From an uncultured Cytophagaceae bacterium (lineage in GTDB: Bacteria; Bacteroidota; Bacteroidia; Cytophagales; Microscillaceae), in the NCBI GenBank assembly GCA_937899305.1, contig CALDJV010000294.1, positions 1 to 13,463 of the forward strand: DNA of 13,463 bases. Direction: 5' to 3'. The first letter of the stretch is position 1. The number at the start of each line of letters is the position of its first letter. The notes beneath the pieces were generated by a model. That model did no database searches. It had not been told where the DNA came from and worked only from the letters and a program-made list of their open reading frames with translations. Below, in pieces: positions 1-6,800 of this stretch. A program made the position numbers and the translations under genes.

Positions 1-275
1 AATTCAAAGCTGAAGTTTACGTACTTTCAAAAGAAGAAGGTGGTCGTCACACTCCTTTCTTTAAGAAGTATCGTCCTCAGTTTTACTTGCGTACCACTGA
101 CGTAACTGGTGAGGTAGAACTTCCAGAAGGCGTTGAGATGGTAATGCCAGGTGACAATGTAAGCCTTAAAGTTACATTGATCAACCCTGTTGCCTTGGAA
201 AAAGGTCTACGTTTCGCGATTCGTGAAGGTGGACGTACCATCGGTGCAGGTCAAGTAACCGAAGTTTTAGACTAA
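1..275 (+). CDS. tuf: Elongation factor Tu, C-terminal part (5' end outside window)
   Basis: EF-Tu is the GTPase that carries aminoacyl-tRNA to the ribosomal A site. Only the last 90 codons are present, read from base 3 in frame, with a TAA stop at 273-275. They make up most of beta-barrel domain III. Recognisable pieces are EEGGRHTPFF, YRPQFYLRTTDVTG, the VMPGDN turn, and the near-invariant ending FAIREGGRTIGAGQVTEVLD, which matches the family C-terminus exactly in position. The GTPase domain lies upstream of the window. The methionine at base 87 is a GTG/ATG-like internal codon, not a start, since homologous sequence continues upstream of it without a stop. A hairpin terminator follows directly, so tuf probably ends its own transcript and trnW-secE-nusG start a new one. 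Identification is very secure; the missing 5' part cannot be assessed. Confidence 0.98.
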   Translation, partial: FKAEVYVLSKEEGGRHTPFFKKYRPQFYLRTTDVTGEVELPEGVEMVMPGDNVSLKVTLINPVALEKGLRFAIREGGRTIGAGQVTEVLD

Positions 276-286
276 TTGTATATATA

Positions 287-325
287 AGGTGCGCTCTTAA
301 TTAATTTTGAGAGCGCACTTGTATT
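287..325 (+). terminator. Hairpin terminator after tuf
   Basis: A GC-rich inverted repeat begins 11 nt after the tuf stop. The left arm GTGCGCTCT (289-297) pairs perfectly with AGAGCGCAC (310-318), extended inward by a G-U and two A-U pairs and outward by G-U and A-U, leaving a 6-nt loop. The T tract after it is weak (TTGTATTT). The stem position right after tuf argues for termination; the poor T run means some read-through into trnW-secE is possible. Confidence 0.75.
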
Positions 326-349
326 TATAATACATATCTCATATATTTG
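319..349 (+). promoter_or_regulatory. Bacteroidota-type promoter for trnW-secE-nusG
   Basis: TATATTTG at 342-349 is an exact match to the Bacteroidota primary sigma -7 consensus TAnnTTTG. A TTG at 319-321 lies 20 bp upstream, within the usual spacing for the -33 element. Transcription would start near 354-357, about 30 nt before the tRNA. The -33 element overlaps the 3' arm of the tuf terminator, so terminator and promoter are packed together. The start site is inferred, not observed. Confidence 0.7.
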
Positions 350-350
350 C

Positions 351-370
351 ACTCCTTTTCAAAGAGGAGT
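351..370. repeat. Inverted repeat over the predicted trnW transcription start
   Basis: ACTCCT (351-356) and AGGAGT (365-370) are perfect complements. A T-G and a T-A pair extend them inward around a 4-nt loop. The repeat begins 2 bp after the -7 element and so straddles the predicted start of transcription. It could be an operator-like dyad or, for read-through RNA from tuf, a second hairpin followed by ATTCTTTTAT. Its function is unknown. Confidence 0.5.
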
Positions 371-384
371 ATTCTTTTATACAC

Positions 385-457
385 ACGGGTGTAGCTCAAT
401 TGGTAGAGTAGCGGTCTCCAAAACCGTTGGCTGGGAGTTCGAGTCTCTCCACCCGTG
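385..457 (+). tRNA. trnW: tRNA-Trp, anticodon CCA
   Basis: A full 73-nt cloverleaf can be folded by hand. The acceptor stem is ACGGGTG (385-391) with CACCCGT (450-456). T8 and A9 are followed by a D arm of GCTC/GAGT with loop AATTGGTA. The anticodon stem GCGGT/ACCGT encloses loop CTCCAAA, with anticodon CCA at 418-420. The variable region has 5 nt, and the T arm is GGGAG/CTCTC around loop TTCGAGT. The discriminator is G73 (457), as expected for tryptophan. The 3' CCA is not encoded (CAT follows), so it must be added after transcription. The gene is the first in the transcript and secE begins only 24 nt after it, so tRNA 3' processing would also create the 5' end of the secE-nusG message. Confidence 0.96.
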
Positions 458-481
458 CATTCCAATTATCAACAAAACATA

Positions 482-706
482 ATGAACAAGTTTTTGTCAT
501 TCTTTCGTGAAGCAAGGGTTTTTGTAATTGAGTCTTTCAAAGAGTTAACAGACAAAGTAACCTGGCCTACTTTTAAAAGGCTACAGAATGATTCTACTTT
601 AGTGCTTATTGCGTCTATCATATTCGCTCTAGTAATTTTCGGAATTGACAAAGTTTTCGAAACCGCAATGGAATTGTACTACAATACTGTCAATCCAACC
701 AAATAA
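482..706 (+). CDS. secE: Preprotein translocase subunit SecE
   Basis: SecE is the small essential membrane subunit that clamps SecY in the SecYEG protein-export channel. The product has 74 residues, the single-membrane-span form typical of most bacteria rather than the three-span enterobacterial form. An amphipathic N-terminal helix (FFREARVFVIESFKEL) leads into the signature KVTWPT (residues 25-30), followed by one hydrophobic span at about 39-57 and a short polar tail. I place the start at the ATG at 482. An in-frame GTG at 455 would begin inside the tRNA-Trp gene and add nine residues that do not belong to the family. There is no Shine-Dalgarno sequence; the leader is A-rich, as usual in this phylum. 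It sits between trnW and nusG, the conserved secE-nusG pairing. Confidence 0.95.
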   Translation: MNKFLSFFREARVFVIESFKELTDKVTWPTFKRLQNDSTLVLIASIIFALVIFGIDKVFETAMELYYNTVNPTK

Positions 707-717
707 AGTAAGAATAC

Positions 718-1284
718 ATGAGTCAATTAAAATGGTATGTGGTAAGGGCGATCGCCAGTAAAGAGAAAAAAGCCAAAACATATCTTGAAAACGAAATTGC
801 GAAACGTAATTTCCAAGAATATGTGCCGCAAGTTCTCATTCCTACCAAAAAAGTATATGAAATGCGCAACGGCAAAAAGAAGTTGCGTGAAAAAAGCTTT
901 TTCCCAGGATACGTGATGGTTCACGCCAATCTTGAAGGAGATCAAGGGGGAGAGGTCATTCACATGATCACCAACATTCCTGGTATTATTGGCTTTTTGT
1001 CGGTCAACGGAAGTACAACTTCAAAAGACCCCGTAGCATTGAGGCCTAGTGAAGTAAATCGTATACTAGGTAAAGTAGACGAAAACGATCAGGAAGATGC
1101 AAAACTAGAAACTACTTTCATTGTAGGAGAAACTGTCAAAGTAATGGATGGACCATTCAACGGTTTTACTGGTACAGTGGAAGAAGTTTTCGAAGAACGG
1201 CAGAAGCTGAACGTAATGGTAAAAATCTTCGGGCGAAACACCCCGGTAGAATTGAATTATGTACAGGTTGAAAAACAAGAGTAA
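718..1284 (+). CDS. nusG: Transcription termination/antitermination factor NusG
   Basis: NusG binds the RNA polymerase clamp next to the DNA channel, raises processivity, and links polymerase to Rho or to ribosomal protein S10. The 188-residue product has the expected two domains. The N-terminal NGN domain (about 4-120) starts with KWYVVRAIASKEKKAKTYLE and contains the RNAP-contacting FFPGYVMV segment near residue 61 and the NIPGIIGFL segment near residue 88. A short linker leads to the C-terminal KOW domain (about 135-170), with VKVMDGPFNGFTGTVEEV. Length is close to the family's usual 175-190. It begins 11 nt after secE and is surely co-transcribed with it. An acidic loop (DENDQEDAK) forms part of the interdomain linker. 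A terminator-like hairpin lies downstream, before rplK. Confidence 0.97.
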   Translation: MSQLKWYVVRAIASKEKKAKTYLENEIAKRNFQEYVPQVLIPTKKVYEMRNGKKKLREKSFFPGYVMVHANLEGDQGGEVIHMITNIPGIIGFLSVNGSTTSKDPVALRPSEVNRILGKVDENDQEDAKLETTFIVGETVKVMDGPFNGFTGTVEEVFEERQKLNVMVKIFGRNTPVELNYVQVEKQE

Positions 1285-1331
1285 CGTTTTTCGACACTGT
1301 TTATAATATAAATAGGGATATAATACCTCCA

Positions 1332-1366
1332 TAGTTGAGTAAATTTTTGCTCAACTTAATTTTTTG
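1332..1366 (+). terminator. Terminator-like or attenuator hairpin between nusG and rplK
   Basis: AGTTGAG (1333-1339) pairs with CTCAACT (1350-1356), and the stem can extend inward by a G-U and A-U pairs to a small loop. It is followed by TTAATTTTTTG, a good T run. The T run ends only about 9 nt before the rplK start codon. The shape is that of an intrinsic terminator, but complete termination would cut off the ribosomal protein genes unless they have their own promoter. I saw no TAnnTTTG motif in this 89-nt spacer, so partial attenuation is the likelier role. Confidence 0.55.
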
Positions 1367-1373
1367 AAGTGTT

Positions 1374-1811
1374 ATGGCAAAAGAAGTTGAAGGTTATTTA
1401 AAACTACAAGTTCCTGGTGGCGAAGCCAAACCTGCTCCTCCTATTGGTCCTGCTCTTGGTAGTAAAGGACTAAACATCATGGAGTTCTGTAAGCAGTTCA
1501 ACGGTCGTACTCAGGACAAAAAAGGAATGATTTTGCCTGTTGTGGTAACTTATTACAAAGACAAATCTTTTGACTTTGTAATTAAAACGCCTCCAACTCC
1601 TATATTATTGAAAGAAACTGCTAAAATTAAGTCAGGATCTGGTGAGCCTAATCGTAAGAAAGTAGCTTCGGTTACTTGGGATCAGGTGCGTGAAATCGCA
1701 AAAACCAAATTACCTGACTTGAATTGCTTTACTGAAGAGTCAGCAATGAGAATGGTAGCAGGAACTGCTCGTAGTATGGGAATTACGGTTACAGGAGACA
1801 GTCCTTTTTAA
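1374..1811 (+). CDS. rplK: 50S ribosomal protein L11 (uL11)
   Basis: L11 binds the GTPase-associated centre of 23S rRNA (helices 43/44) at the base of the stalk, where it affects factor-dependent GTP hydrolysis and the stringent response. The 145-residue product has the normal length. The N-terminal domain carries the glycine/proline-rich signature around residues 12-33 (LQVPGGEAKPAPPIGPALG then SKGLNI), whose prolines contact the thiostrepton/RelA region. A linker with KTPPTP (about 70-75) joins it to the rRNA-binding C-terminal domain, which ends in TARSMGITVTG. The ATG start gives the standard MAKEVEGYLKLQV beginning. It is the first ribosomal protein gene of the cluster, 89 nt after nusG with a hairpin between, and 74 nt ahead of rplA. 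Confidence 0.98.
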   Translation: MAKEVEGYLKLQVPGGEAKPAPPIGPALGSKGLNIMEFCKQFNGRTQDKKGMILPVVVTYYKDKSFDFVIKTPPTPILLKETAKIKSGSGEPNRKKVASVTWDQVREIAKTKLPDLNCFTEESAMRMVAGTARSMGITVTGDSPF

Positions 1812-1832
1812 GAAAGAATTTTGTGGAATTCG

Positions 1833-1877
1833 TGAATGGTAGAATGAGTTCGGCTCATTTGCCTTCCCATTCAAGGA
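1833..1877 (+). promoter_or_regulatory. Two-stem RNA element plus Shine-Dalgarno-like site before rplA
   Basis: The rplK-rplA spacer folds into an outer stem TGAATGG (1833-1839) with CCATTCA (1867-1873). An asymmetric internal loop of about 2-3 nt on the left and 6-7 nt on the right separates it from an inner stem AATGAG (1843-1848) with CTCATT (1854-1859), capped by TTCGG. The fold ends exactly at AAGGA (1873-1877), which sits 8 nt before the rplA ATG and is the clearest ribosome-binding sequence in the window. Outer stem, asymmetric loop and inner stem resemble the overall layout of L1-binding RNA sites, so feedback by L1 is possible. The loop bases do not clearly match the known site, so this is a hypothesis. 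Confidence 0.4.
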
Positions 1878-1885
1878 AAAATTAA

Positions 1886-2581
1886 ATGGCAAAATTAACA
1901 AAAAAGAAGAAAGAGGCACTTTCTAAGTTTGACAAGAGTCGTGAATATTCACTCGATGAGGCTGTTGGTATTATCAAAGATATTACCTTCACCAAATTTG
2001 ACGCTTCCGTGGATGTTGACGTACGCTTAGGAGTAGACCCTCGAAAAGCAGACCAAATGGTGCGAGGAACTGTTACGCTTCCCCATGGTCTCGGAAAAGA
2101 GGTAAGAGTGTTGGTTCTATGTTCTCCTGATAAGGAACAAGAAGCCAAAGATGCTGGAGCCGACCACGTAGGATTGGATGAGTACATCAAGAAGATTGAA
2201 GGAGGATGGACTGATATTGATGTAGTAATCACGATGCCTACTGTGATGGCAAAAGTTGGACGTCTAGGTAGAGTACTTGGTCCTCGCGGATTGATGCCTA
2301 ACCCAAAATCTGGTACAGTAACATTGGATGTTGCCAATGCTGTAAAAGAGGTAAAGGCGGGTAAAGTTGATTTCAAAGTAGACAAAACAGGTATCATCCA
2401 TACTTCGGTTGGAAAAGCCTCTTTTACTCAAGACAAATTGGCCGACAACGCCAAGGAGTTGTTGAATACTTTGGTCAAATTGAAGCCATCTTCGGCCAAG
2501 GGTACCTATATCAAGAGTATTTACTTGTCAAGTACAATGAGTCCGTCAGTTATGGTAGATAAAAATACCTTTGACAACTAA
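1886..2581 (+). CDS. rplA: 50S ribosomal protein L1 (uL1)
   Basis: L1 forms the mobile stalk at the ribosomal E site and helps release deacylated tRNA; in many bacteria it also represses its own operon by binding the mRNA. The 231-residue product matches the usual length (about 230). It starts MAKLTKKKKEALSKFD and contains the family signature VGRLGRVLGPRGLMPNPKSGT at residues 124-144 (read across two lines of conserved residues, G125 to T144), part of the domain II/hinge region. The C-terminal domain I strand, with KGTYIKSIYLSSTMSPSVMVD, is also present. The start is supported by an AAGGA sequence 8 nt upstream, unusual here because neighbouring genes lack one. It lies 74 nt after rplK and 31 nt ahead of rplJ. 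A 171-codon open frame on the opposite strand is only a shadow of this gene. Confidence 0.98.
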   Translation: MAKLTKKKKEALSKFDKSREYSLDEAVGIIKDITFTKFDASVDVDVRLGVDPRKADQMVRGTVTLPHGLGKEVRVLVLCSPDKEQEAKDAGADHVGLDEYIKKIEGGWTDIDVVITMPTVMAKVGRLGRVLGPRGLMPNPKSGTVTLDVANAVKEVKAGKVDFKVDKTGIIHTSVGKASFTQDKLADNAKELLNTLVKLKPSSAKGTYIKSIYLSSTMSPSVMVDKNTFDN

Positions 2582-2612
2582 CGGAACAGATCAACATTAA
2601 ACTTTTAGTAAA

Positions 2613-3149
2613 ATGACAAGGGAAGAAAAAGCGGTAGTAATCGAAGAATTGAAAGGGAAGTTTGCCGAAGCAGGTGGTTTTTATATCACTGATGCCGGTG
2701 GAATGACCGTTGAAGGAATCAACCAATTCCGTCGTCTATGCTTTGAAAAAGGCATTGAGTACCGGGTCGCGAAAAATTCTTTGATCAAGAAAGCACTTGA
2801 GCAACAAGACGCTGATTATACTGCGCTTGTCGATTCAGATATTTTAAAGGGATTTTCAGGAATCATGTTCGCTGGTGAGTCAGTGAGCGAGCCTGCAAAG
2901 TTGCTTAAAAAATTCCAAAAAGACGGTAACGAGAAGCCTGCCTTGAAAGGAGCATCAATCGATGCTGCGGTTTATGGGGCTGATCAATTAGATGCACTTT
3001 CTAAGATCAAATCTAAGGAAGAGATGGTTGCCGAGCTTGTTGGATTGCTACAATCTCCAGGTCGCAACTTGGTATCTGCTTTACAAAGTGGTGGTAGCAA
3101 CTTGGCAAGTGTGCTTAAAACTTTATCTGATAAAGAAGAAGCAGCTTAA
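2613..3149 (+). CDS. rplJ: 50S ribosomal protein L10 (uL10)
   Basis: L10 anchors the L7/L12 dimers to the ribosome at the stalk base beside L11. The 178-residue product starts MTREEKAVVIEELKGKF. It has the globular N-terminal rRNA-binding domain (about 1-135), including the GIEYRVAKNSLIKKAL segment near residue 49 and SGIMFAGE near residue 82. A long C-terminal helix (about 137-178) binds L12 dimers, with LLQSPGRNLVSALQSGG followed by SNLASVLKTLSDKEE. Length is typical. Only 31 nt separate it from rplA, too short for the large kink-turn L10 leader that regulates rplJL in Enterobacteria and Bacilli. L10-L12 feedback therefore has no obvious site directly upstream. Co-transcription with rplA is very likely. 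Confidence 0.97.
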   Translation: MTREEKAVVIEELKGKFAEAGGFYITDAGGMTVEGINQFRRLCFEKGIEYRVAKNSLIKKALEQQDADYTALVDSDILKGFSGIMFAGESVSEPAKLLKKFQKDGNEKPALKGASIDAAVYGADQLDALSKIKSKEEMVAELVGLLQSPGRNLVSALQSGGSNLASVLKTLSDKEEAA

Positions 3150-3207
3150 TCAATAGCGTAAAGAAATTCATAACATTCAATTTAGACTTTTTTAAAATTA
3201 TAATACA

Positions 3208-3594
3208 ATGGCAGACTTGAAGGAGTTCGCAGAACAGTTGGTAAACTTGACTTTGAAAGAAGTTAATGACCTAGTAACTATTTTGAAAGAAGATCACGGT
3301 ATTGAGCCTGCAGCAGCTGCAGTAGCAGTAGCAGCTCCTGGTGCTGGTGGTGGCGACGGTGACGGTGGCGGCGAAGCAGAAAAAACTGAGTTCGATGTTA
3401 TTTTGAAATCAGCTGGTGGAGCCAAACTTAAAGTAGTGAAGGCGGTAAAAGAATTGACTGGTTTAGGTTTGAAAGATGCCAAAGCAATGGTAGACGAAGC
3501 TCCAAAACCTTTGAAAGAAGGTGTAGCTAAGGATGAAGCTGAAGCTTTGAAAGCTCAATTAGAAGAGTTAGGTGCTGAGGTAGAAATCAAATAA
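3208..3594 (+). CDS. rplL: 50S ribosomal protein L7/L12 (bL12)
   Basis: L7/L12 is the multi-copy stalk protein that recruits EF-Tu, EF-G and other translational GTPases and stimulates their GTP hydrolysis. The product has 128 residues. The N-terminal dimerisation helices (about 3-30, LKEFAEQLVNLTLKEVNDLV) are followed by a flexible hinge (about 34-58) and the C-terminal factor-binding domain. That domain carries the expected EFDVIL, AGGAKLKVVKAV and ELTGLGLKDAKAMVD motifs. The hinge is odd: an alanine/valine run (AAAAVAVAA) is followed by a glycine/aspartate/glutamate stretch at 45-58 (GAGGGDGDGGGEAE), where most homologues are mainly alanine with some glutamate. It follows rplJ by 58 nt, the near-universal order, and is followed by a structured 226-nt spacer before rpoB. 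Confidence 0.98.
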   Translation: MADLKEFAEQLVNLTLKEVNDLVTILKEDHGIEPAAAAVAVAAPGAGGGDGDGGGEAEKTEFDVILKSAGGAKLKVVKAVKELTGLGLKDAKAMVDEAPKPLKEGVAKDEAEALKAQLEELGAEVEIK

Positions 3595-3609
3595 CATATT
3601 TGAACTTTT

Positions 3610-3647
3610 CTTTGAGTCATGTAGTTTTCTTTTTTGTGACTCCAAAG
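3610..3647 (+). promoter_or_regulatory. First hairpin in the rplL-rpoB spacer
   Basis: CTTTG-AGTCA (3610-3619) pairs with TGACT-CAAAG (3637-3647), giving ten pairs with one bulged C (3642) and a 17-nt pyrimidine-rich loop. No T run follows. It begins 15 nt after the rplL stop, a place where a stable stem can protect the rplL message or be a processing site. That role is inferred from position. Confidence 0.5.
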
Positions 3648-3660
3648 ACATAGATTTTAC

Positions 3661-3694
3661 AGACCTGGCGTAGTAAAATACGTTCAGGTCTTTT
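3661..3694 (+). terminator. Second hairpin in the rplL-rpoB spacer, partial terminator
   Basis: AGACCTG (3661-3667) pairs with CAGGTCT (3685-3691). The stem continues inward with G-U and CGTA/TACG pairs past one bulged T (3684) to loop GTAAAA. The right arm runs directly into TTTT. The stem is stable but the T run is short, which fits attenuation rather than complete termination, as expected between highly expressed rplL and less expressed rpoB. Confidence 0.6.
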
Positions 3695-3719
3695 CCTCAT
3701 GTATATGAGGCTATTTTTT
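3695..3719 (+). terminator. Third hairpin in the rplL-rpoB spacer with T run
   Basis: CCTCAT (3695-3700) and ATGAGG (3705-3710) form a perfect 6-bp stem around GTAT. After a 3-nt gap comes a run of six T (3714-3719). It starts one base after the T run of the previous hairpin. Together the two look like a tandem terminator/attenuator that lowers transcription into rpoB. Confidence 0.55.
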
Positions 3720-3737
3720 AACGGCTTGGCTTTTAAC

Positions 3738-3761
3738 TAGAGTGTGTCAAAGTTCACTCTA
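3738..3761. repeat. Inverted repeat upstream of rpoB
   Basis: TAGAGTG (3738-3744) and CACTCTA (3755-3761) are perfect complements with a 10-nt spacer. No T run follows, so this is not a terminator. It lies about 60 nt before the rpoB start, where it could be a leader-RNA stem or a DNA-binding dyad. Nothing in the sequence separates the two. Confidence 0.45.
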
Positions 3762-3820
3762 TTACTATTGATTTACTACAATCATATATACCCTATACTT
3801 TTTTAGGACACAGGTTACCC

Positions 3821-6800
3821 ATGCAAAATCCCAACAACAACGAAAGACATAGTTTTGCTACCGTAGAAAAAGTAGTAAAATACCCTGATTTTCTTGATGT
3901 TCAAATACAATCGTTCCAGGACTTTTTTCAGTTGGAGACCCCAGCCGAATTCCGTCAACAAGAGGGGTTGTACAAGGTATTCTCTGAAAACTTCCCTATC
4001 TCCGATTCAAGGGAAAATTTCTTGCTTGAGTTTATCGACTATTCCATTGATCCTCCTAAATATTCGGTGGATGAGTGTATAGATCGAGGTCTGACTTACT
4101 CAGTACCACTCAAAGCAAAATTGAGATTGTCTTGTAGTGATGAGGATAATGAAGATTTCGAGACTATTGAACAAGAAGTATTCTTAGGGAACATACCTTA
4201 CATGACCACCAAAGGGTCATTCATTATCAACGGTGCAGAGAGGGTTATTGTGTCGCAGCTTCACCGTTCTCCAGGAGTATTCTTTGCTCAAAGTAAGCAC
4301 ACCAATGGTACAAAATTATACTCCGCACGTATCATTCCATTCAAAGGTTCCTGGATAGAATTTACAACTGATGTAAACAACGTAATGTATGCTTACATTG
4401 ATCGTAAGAAGAAATTCCCGGTAACTACCCTTCTTAGAGTAATTGGCTTTGGTTCTGATAAGCAAATTCTTGATTTATTCAATCTCTCAGAAGAAATCGA
4501 AGCCGAAGACAAAGTCTTAAAAGACAAAGCAGTTGGCCGCAAGCTGGCGGCGCGTATCTTGAAAACCTGGACAGAGGATTTTGTAGATGAAGATACTGGA
4601 GAAGTAGTTTCTATTGAAAGAAATGAAATACTTCTTGAGCGTGACTCTATTTTAGAGAACGATGATATAGATACGATTATAGATTCAGGAGTAAAATCGA
4701 TCATTGTACACCGTGAGGATGTCAACGTGACTGATTACTCTATTATATACAATACTTTACAAAAAGATAATTCAAACTCTGAGAAAGAAGCTTTAGAGCA
4801 GATCTATCGTCAGTTGCGAAATACTGAAGCACCAGATGAGCAAACTGCCCGAGAGATTATCCAGAGTTTGTTCTTTAGTGATAAACGCTACGATTTGGGT
4901 GAAGTAGGGCGTTATCGTATCAATAAAAAGCTTGAGCTTGAAATTGATCGCGAAACCCGAATACTTACTCGCGAAGACATTGTGTCTATTGTAAAGCGTT
5001 TGATCAAATTGATCAATGCCAAAGCAGTAGTAGATGATATTGACCACTTGAGTAATCGTAGAGTGAGAACAGTTGGGGAACAGTTGTATACTCAATTTGG
5101 CGTAGGTTTGGCCCGTATGGCCCGTACGATCAAAGAGAGAATGAACGTTCGTGACAATGAAGATTTCAAACCTGTAGATTTGATCAACGCAAGAACCTTA
5201 TCTTCAGTGATCAACTCGTTTTTTGGTACCAACCAACTCTCTCAGTTTATGGATCAAACCAACCCATTGGCTGAGATTACCCACAAACGTAGAATGTCGG
5301 CTTTAGGACCAGGTGGTTTATCTCGTGAACGAGCTGGTTTTGAGGTACGTGATGTACACTACACCCACTATGGTCGTTTGTGTACGATTGAAACTCCGGA
5401 AGGACCCAACATTGGATTGATTTCATCTTTGTGTGTCCACGCCAAGGTCAATAGTATGGGATTCATTGAAACTCCTTATCGTCACGTAAACAAAGGGATG
5501 GTAAGCAATGAAATTTCATTCTTAACTGCTGAAGAGGAAGATACGCACTTTATCGCCCAGGCGAATGTACCCATTTCTGAAAAGGGTGAATTCCTAAGAG
5601 AAAAAGTGAAAGCCCGTCTGGAAGGTGACTTCCCGGTAGTAGAGCCCACTCAACTATCTTATATGGATGTGGCACCTAACCAAATTGTATCGGTGGCGGC
5701 TTCATTGATTCCATTTTTGGAACACGATGATGCAAACCGTGCTTTGATGGGATCGAATATGCAGCGTCAGGCGGTACCATTGTTACGTCCTCAAGCTCCT
5801 ATTGTGGGTACAGGACTAGAGAAACAAGTGGCCACTGATTCGCGATCGTTGGTAGTAGCCGAGCACGACGGAGTAATTGATTTTGTGGATGCAACCACAA
5901 TTACGGTACGCTACGACTTTAACGAAGAGCAACAACTTACATCGTTCCATAACGATGCAGTTTCTTATAACTTGATCAAGTTCCGACGTACCAACCAGGA
6001 TACTTGTGTGAACTTAAGCCCCATTGTTTACAAAGGACAACGTGTGGTGAAAGGACAAGCCTTGTGCGAAGGATACGCTACCAACGAAGGAGAGTTGGCC
6101 TTGGGAGCGAATATGAAAGTCGCTTTTATGCCTTGGCAAGGATATAACTTTGAGGATGCCATTGTAATCTCAGAGAGGGTAGTAAGAGACGATGTCTTTA
6201 CCTCTATTCACATTGAGGAAAAAGAATTAGAAGTACGTGATACCAAGCGAGGTCAAGAAGAATTAACTTCTGAGATTCCAAACGTAAGTGAGGAAGCCAT
6301 TAAATACCTGGACGAAAACGGGATTGTAATGGTGGGTACCAAAATTCGCGAAGGTGATATTTTAATTGGTAAAATTACTCCAAAAGGAGAGTCTGATCCT
6401 ACTCCGGAAGAAAAACTGCTAAGAGCCATCTTTGGAGACAAAGCCGGTGATGTAAAGGATGCTTCATTGAAGGCGCCTCCATCATTGCGTGGGGTAGTGA
6501 TTGATACCAAGCTTTTCTCACGACCTAAGAAAGACAAGGAACTGAGAGCCAAGGCTAAAGAAGAAGTAAAAACATTGATTGCCCAATACCGCAAGGATCT
6601 CCAGGCCATTCAAGAAGTAATGATTGAGAAGTTGGGGATTTTATTGGAGGGTAAATCTTCTAAAGGCATCAAGCATAAGTTTGGCAACATCGTGATGTCA
6701 AAGGGTGTGAAGTTCAATCAAACCAACATTTTTGAGAACTTGTTCCCAAAAGAAAATGTATATCGCGATGAGAGCAACTACAATGTTCCAGAAGAAGCCA

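Noticed and set aside
455..481. Upstream GTG start for secE
   Set aside because: It falls inside the last bases of tRNA-Trp and adds residues foreign to SecE; ATG at 482 is right for the family.
1882..2397. 171-codon open frame on the minus strand
   Set aside because: It lies wholly antisense to rplA, has a serine/threonine/proline-rich low-complexity product typical of antisense shadows, and has no promoter or family match.
2582..2612. L10 leader regulatory RNA before rplJ
   Set aside because: The spacer has 31 nt and no stem; the known L10 leaders are far larger.
3768..3802. Possible promoter directly before rpoB (TTG at 3768, TATACTTT at 3794)
   Set aside because: The -7 part lacks the final G and the spacer is 23-25 bp, so the match is too loose to annotate.
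5219..5425. Rifampicin-resistance changes in rpoB
   Set aside because: All the classic positions (equivalents of D516, H526, S531) carry the susceptible residues.
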